Assembly (NCBI RefSeq): GCF_009664835.1
Contig: NZ_CP045929.1
Location: 2,542,001 to 2,606,000 of the forward strand
From: Allosaccharopolyspora coralli
GTDB taxonomy: Bacteria; Actinomycetota; Actinomycetes; Mycobacteriales; Pseudonocardiaceae
Length of the DNA stretch: 64,000 nucleotides
Direction of reading: 5' to 3'
Part shown: piece by piece, positions 62,485 through 64,000 of the stretch
Layout: each line of letters begins with the position of its first letter
How positions within the stretch are numbered: the stretch's first letter is position 1
Program-made: the position numbers and the translations under genes
Notes under the pieces: model-generated
Database searches by the model: none
What the model was told of the DNA's origin: nothing
What the model saw: the letters and a program-made list of their open reading frames with translations, nothing else

Positions 62485-62903
62485 GCGGAGTGGCCCGCCA
62501 ACGTCTTTGCATGAGTTCACTTTGACGTCTTGACCCTCGATAGGCTCAGTTACTGTGAGTTTGGCATGGCCACGTACATGATCGCTTCCACCATGCGAAA
62601 TAAGCGACCCTGGGTCCAGATTCCGCTCCGCCGCAGACAACTCATCCACCACAAGAGAGAGCTTGACAGCAGGTCAGCCAAGATCCAAACTGTTCAGACC
62701 CTTAGTAACAGTTCCACTAAGGTCCGGTCATTGGTAGCCTGTCTCGTGGATGAACGAACTAATCTATGGCATAGTTTTCACGTCGTCATCCGTCCTTTGC
62801 ATTTATCCGAGGTGACCCGGCTAGCGGCGACGCTTTTCGCGTCATCAAGGTTGGGAAGTTCTTGTCGCTCATCCACTGACTCTATCGAACCGGAGGGTCC
62901 CCG
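62485..62903. promoter_or_regulatory. Intergenic region before the class V PLP gene
   Basis: 419 bp without a recognised gene. CCTTAGT (62700-62706) and ACTAAGG (62716-62722) form a perfect 7-bp inverted repeat with 9-nt spacer, a possible operator or terminator. GGAGGG (62892-62897) precedes the next start by 6 nt. GC is lower here than to the left, by eye. Confidence 0.4.
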
Positions 62904-64000
62904 ATGGTCCTATCTCGCCGCAGCATGGTCGCCAGCCTCGGTGCTCTGGCCCCGGCGCTCACCGCGGCACGCGCGCAAGCCAGCCCACCTGCGCTGCGGA
63001 CGCCTAACCCACCAGACGGAAAAAGCCCCACCGAGGTTGCACGGGACGAGCCATACTGGCGCAAGATCGCGGCCCAGTACACCGTCAGCGACGAGTTCGT
63101 CAACCTCGAGCACGGCTACTACGGAATCATGTCCGATCCCGTTCGTCGCACGTTCCACGACAACATAGACCGACTGAACGAGCAGAATTCGCACCTTCTC
63201 AGGGGCGCGTATAAGAAAGAATCAGAAGCAATCAGGCAGGAGGTCGCGACTCAGCTCGGTGCGCGTACTGAAGAGATCGCTCTGACACAAAGTGGCACCG
63301 AAGCCCTCCAGAACTTGATTAGTGGGTACCACGATCTTGGCCCTGGCGATGCGGTTATGTATGCCGATCTCGACTACCCGGACATGACCGATACCATGGA
63401 CTGGCTAGGTGACCGCCGAGGCGTCGACGTTGTCACTTTCTCGATCCCTGAACCCGCCACGCGGCAAGCTGTTCTCGATACCTATGCGTCTGCTTTTCGT
63501 GATCACCCGCGGGTCAAGCTTCTGCTGCTCAGTCACGTGAACAACCGTACCGGCTTGGCCACACCAGTCCGCGAGATCGTCGCCATGGCTCGGGAGCACG
63601 AGATTGATGTCATCGTTGACGCCGCGCACTCGTGGGGCCAGCTGAATTTCACGATTGACGAGTTGGGCGCTGACTTCGTGGGCTTCTCCTTGCACAAATG
63701 GATAGGCGCTCCACTGGGTACCGGGTTCCTGTACATTCGCCAGAACAGGCTTAGCGCCATCGATGTAACTTACGCCGATGAATCACATCCGCCGAGCGAT
63801 ATCCGGTCCAGAGTGGTGTCGGGAACCCGTGACGTCGCGTGTGTCCTGTCGGTACCTTCCGCGCTTGACTTTCACAATTCGATCGGCATCGAAAACAAGC
63901 AGGCCCGACTGCAATACCTACGCGATCGCTGGGTCAATGCGGTGAAAGACGTCGACAATATCGAGATCCTCACTCCGGACGAGCCCTCTATGTACGGGGC
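62904..64000 (+). CDS. Tat-targeted class V PLP enzyme (isopenicillin-N-epimerase-like), partial
   Basis: ATG at 62904 with GGAGGG before it; 365 codons to the window edge, 3' end missing. The N terminus has a twin-arginine motif (LSRRSMVASLGALAPALTAA) and an Ala-x-Ala cleavage site. Then DEFVNLEHGYYGIMSDPVRR, TQSGTEALQNLISG and DVIVDAAHSWGQL; the Schiff-base lysine is K265 in FSLHKWIGAPLG. This is the family of isopenicillin N epimerase, ergothioneine lyase EgtE and cysteine desulfurase-like enzymes. Export of a PLP enzyme is uncommon. Codon use (AAA, GAA, ATT, ACT) is less GC-biased than elsewhere in the window. Confidence 0.85.
   Translation, partial: MVLSRRSMVASLGALAPALTAARAQASPPALRTPNPPDGKSPTEVARDEPYWRKIAAQYTVSDEFVNLEHGYYGIMSDPVRRTFHDNIDRLNEQNSHLLRGAYKKESEAIRQEVATQLGARTEEIALTQSGTEALQNLISGYHDLGPGDAVMYADLDYPDMTDTMDWLGDRRGVDVVTFSIPEPATRQAVLDTYASAFRDHPRVKLLLLSHVNNRTGLATPVREIVAMAREHEIDVIVDAAHSWGQLNFTIDELGADFVGFSLHKWIGAPLGTGFLYIRQNRLSAIDVTYADESHPPSDIRSRVVSGTRDVACVLSVPSALDFHNSIGIENKQARLQYLRDRWVNAVKDVDNIEILTPDEPSMYG

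Overview
The window is GC-rich actinomycete chromosome. Evidence is the strong G/C bias at third codon positions, frequent GTG starts, ATGA/GTGA translational couplings, and families typical of Pseudonocardiaceae-like bacteria (MmyB-type regulators, mycothiol-era ArsC, BlaI/M56 pairs, F420-dependent oxidoreductase remnants). Genus cannot be fixed from sequence alone.

Layout. 1-9.8 kb is ordinary accessory metabolism: a repeat protein, an FAD aromatic hydroxylase, a broken PAS-GGDEF protein, an MFS exporter, a class V aminotransferase, a CDF metal transporter and CstA. 9.9-18.1 kb holds formamidase and a sugar-catabolic cluster (two Gfo/Idh/MocA dehydrogenases, two sugar-phosphate-isomerase-like TIM barrels, an MFS importer). 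Its two control regions share the same paired TTGCC half-sites. 18.2-22.0 kb is a disulfide-redox module (CcdA, membrane DsbA, CPTC membrane protein) with a BlaI repressor and M56 protease; both transcription units carry the same 21-bp operator. 22-33.5 kb is an eroded zone: an amber-interrupted Beta-family gene, fragments of LLM oxidoreductase, alcohol dehydrogenase and CGNR genes, three aldo/keto reductases, a frameshifted MmyB regulator, serine-recombinase debris, an intact VapBC and a BrnT/BrnA pair with broken toxin.

33.8-41.9 kb is a six-gene operon in which every junction is a 4-nt ATGA overlap (aldehyde dehydrogenase, 588-aa orphan, M19-like protein, unknown protein, RidA, BCCT transporter), with a divergent LysR gene. 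It probably takes up and degrades a quaternary-amine or related compound. 43.5-49.1 kb is a nucleoside salvage locus (ribokinase, nucleoside hydrolase, GntR regulator, MFS transporter, adenosine deaminase) with a perfect palindromic operator. 49.4-57.9 kb is an arsenic island (VOC protein, ArsD, frameshifted ArsA, ArsR, Acr3, ArsC, truncated TrxB) bracketed by two decayed copies of one IS5-type element and containing an intact 871-bp IS.

58-64 kb starts what looks like a biosynthetic cluster that continues past the edge. It has an SbnA-like diaminopropionate/ACEGA synthase, translationally coupled to an unusual fusion of an MFS transporter with a DUF1015 domain, followed by a Tat-targeted class V PLP enzyme. 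A plausible reading is that the DUF1015 domain supplies O-phosphoserine to SbnA and the MFS part exports a product. This fusion is the best candidate for an undescribed system here.
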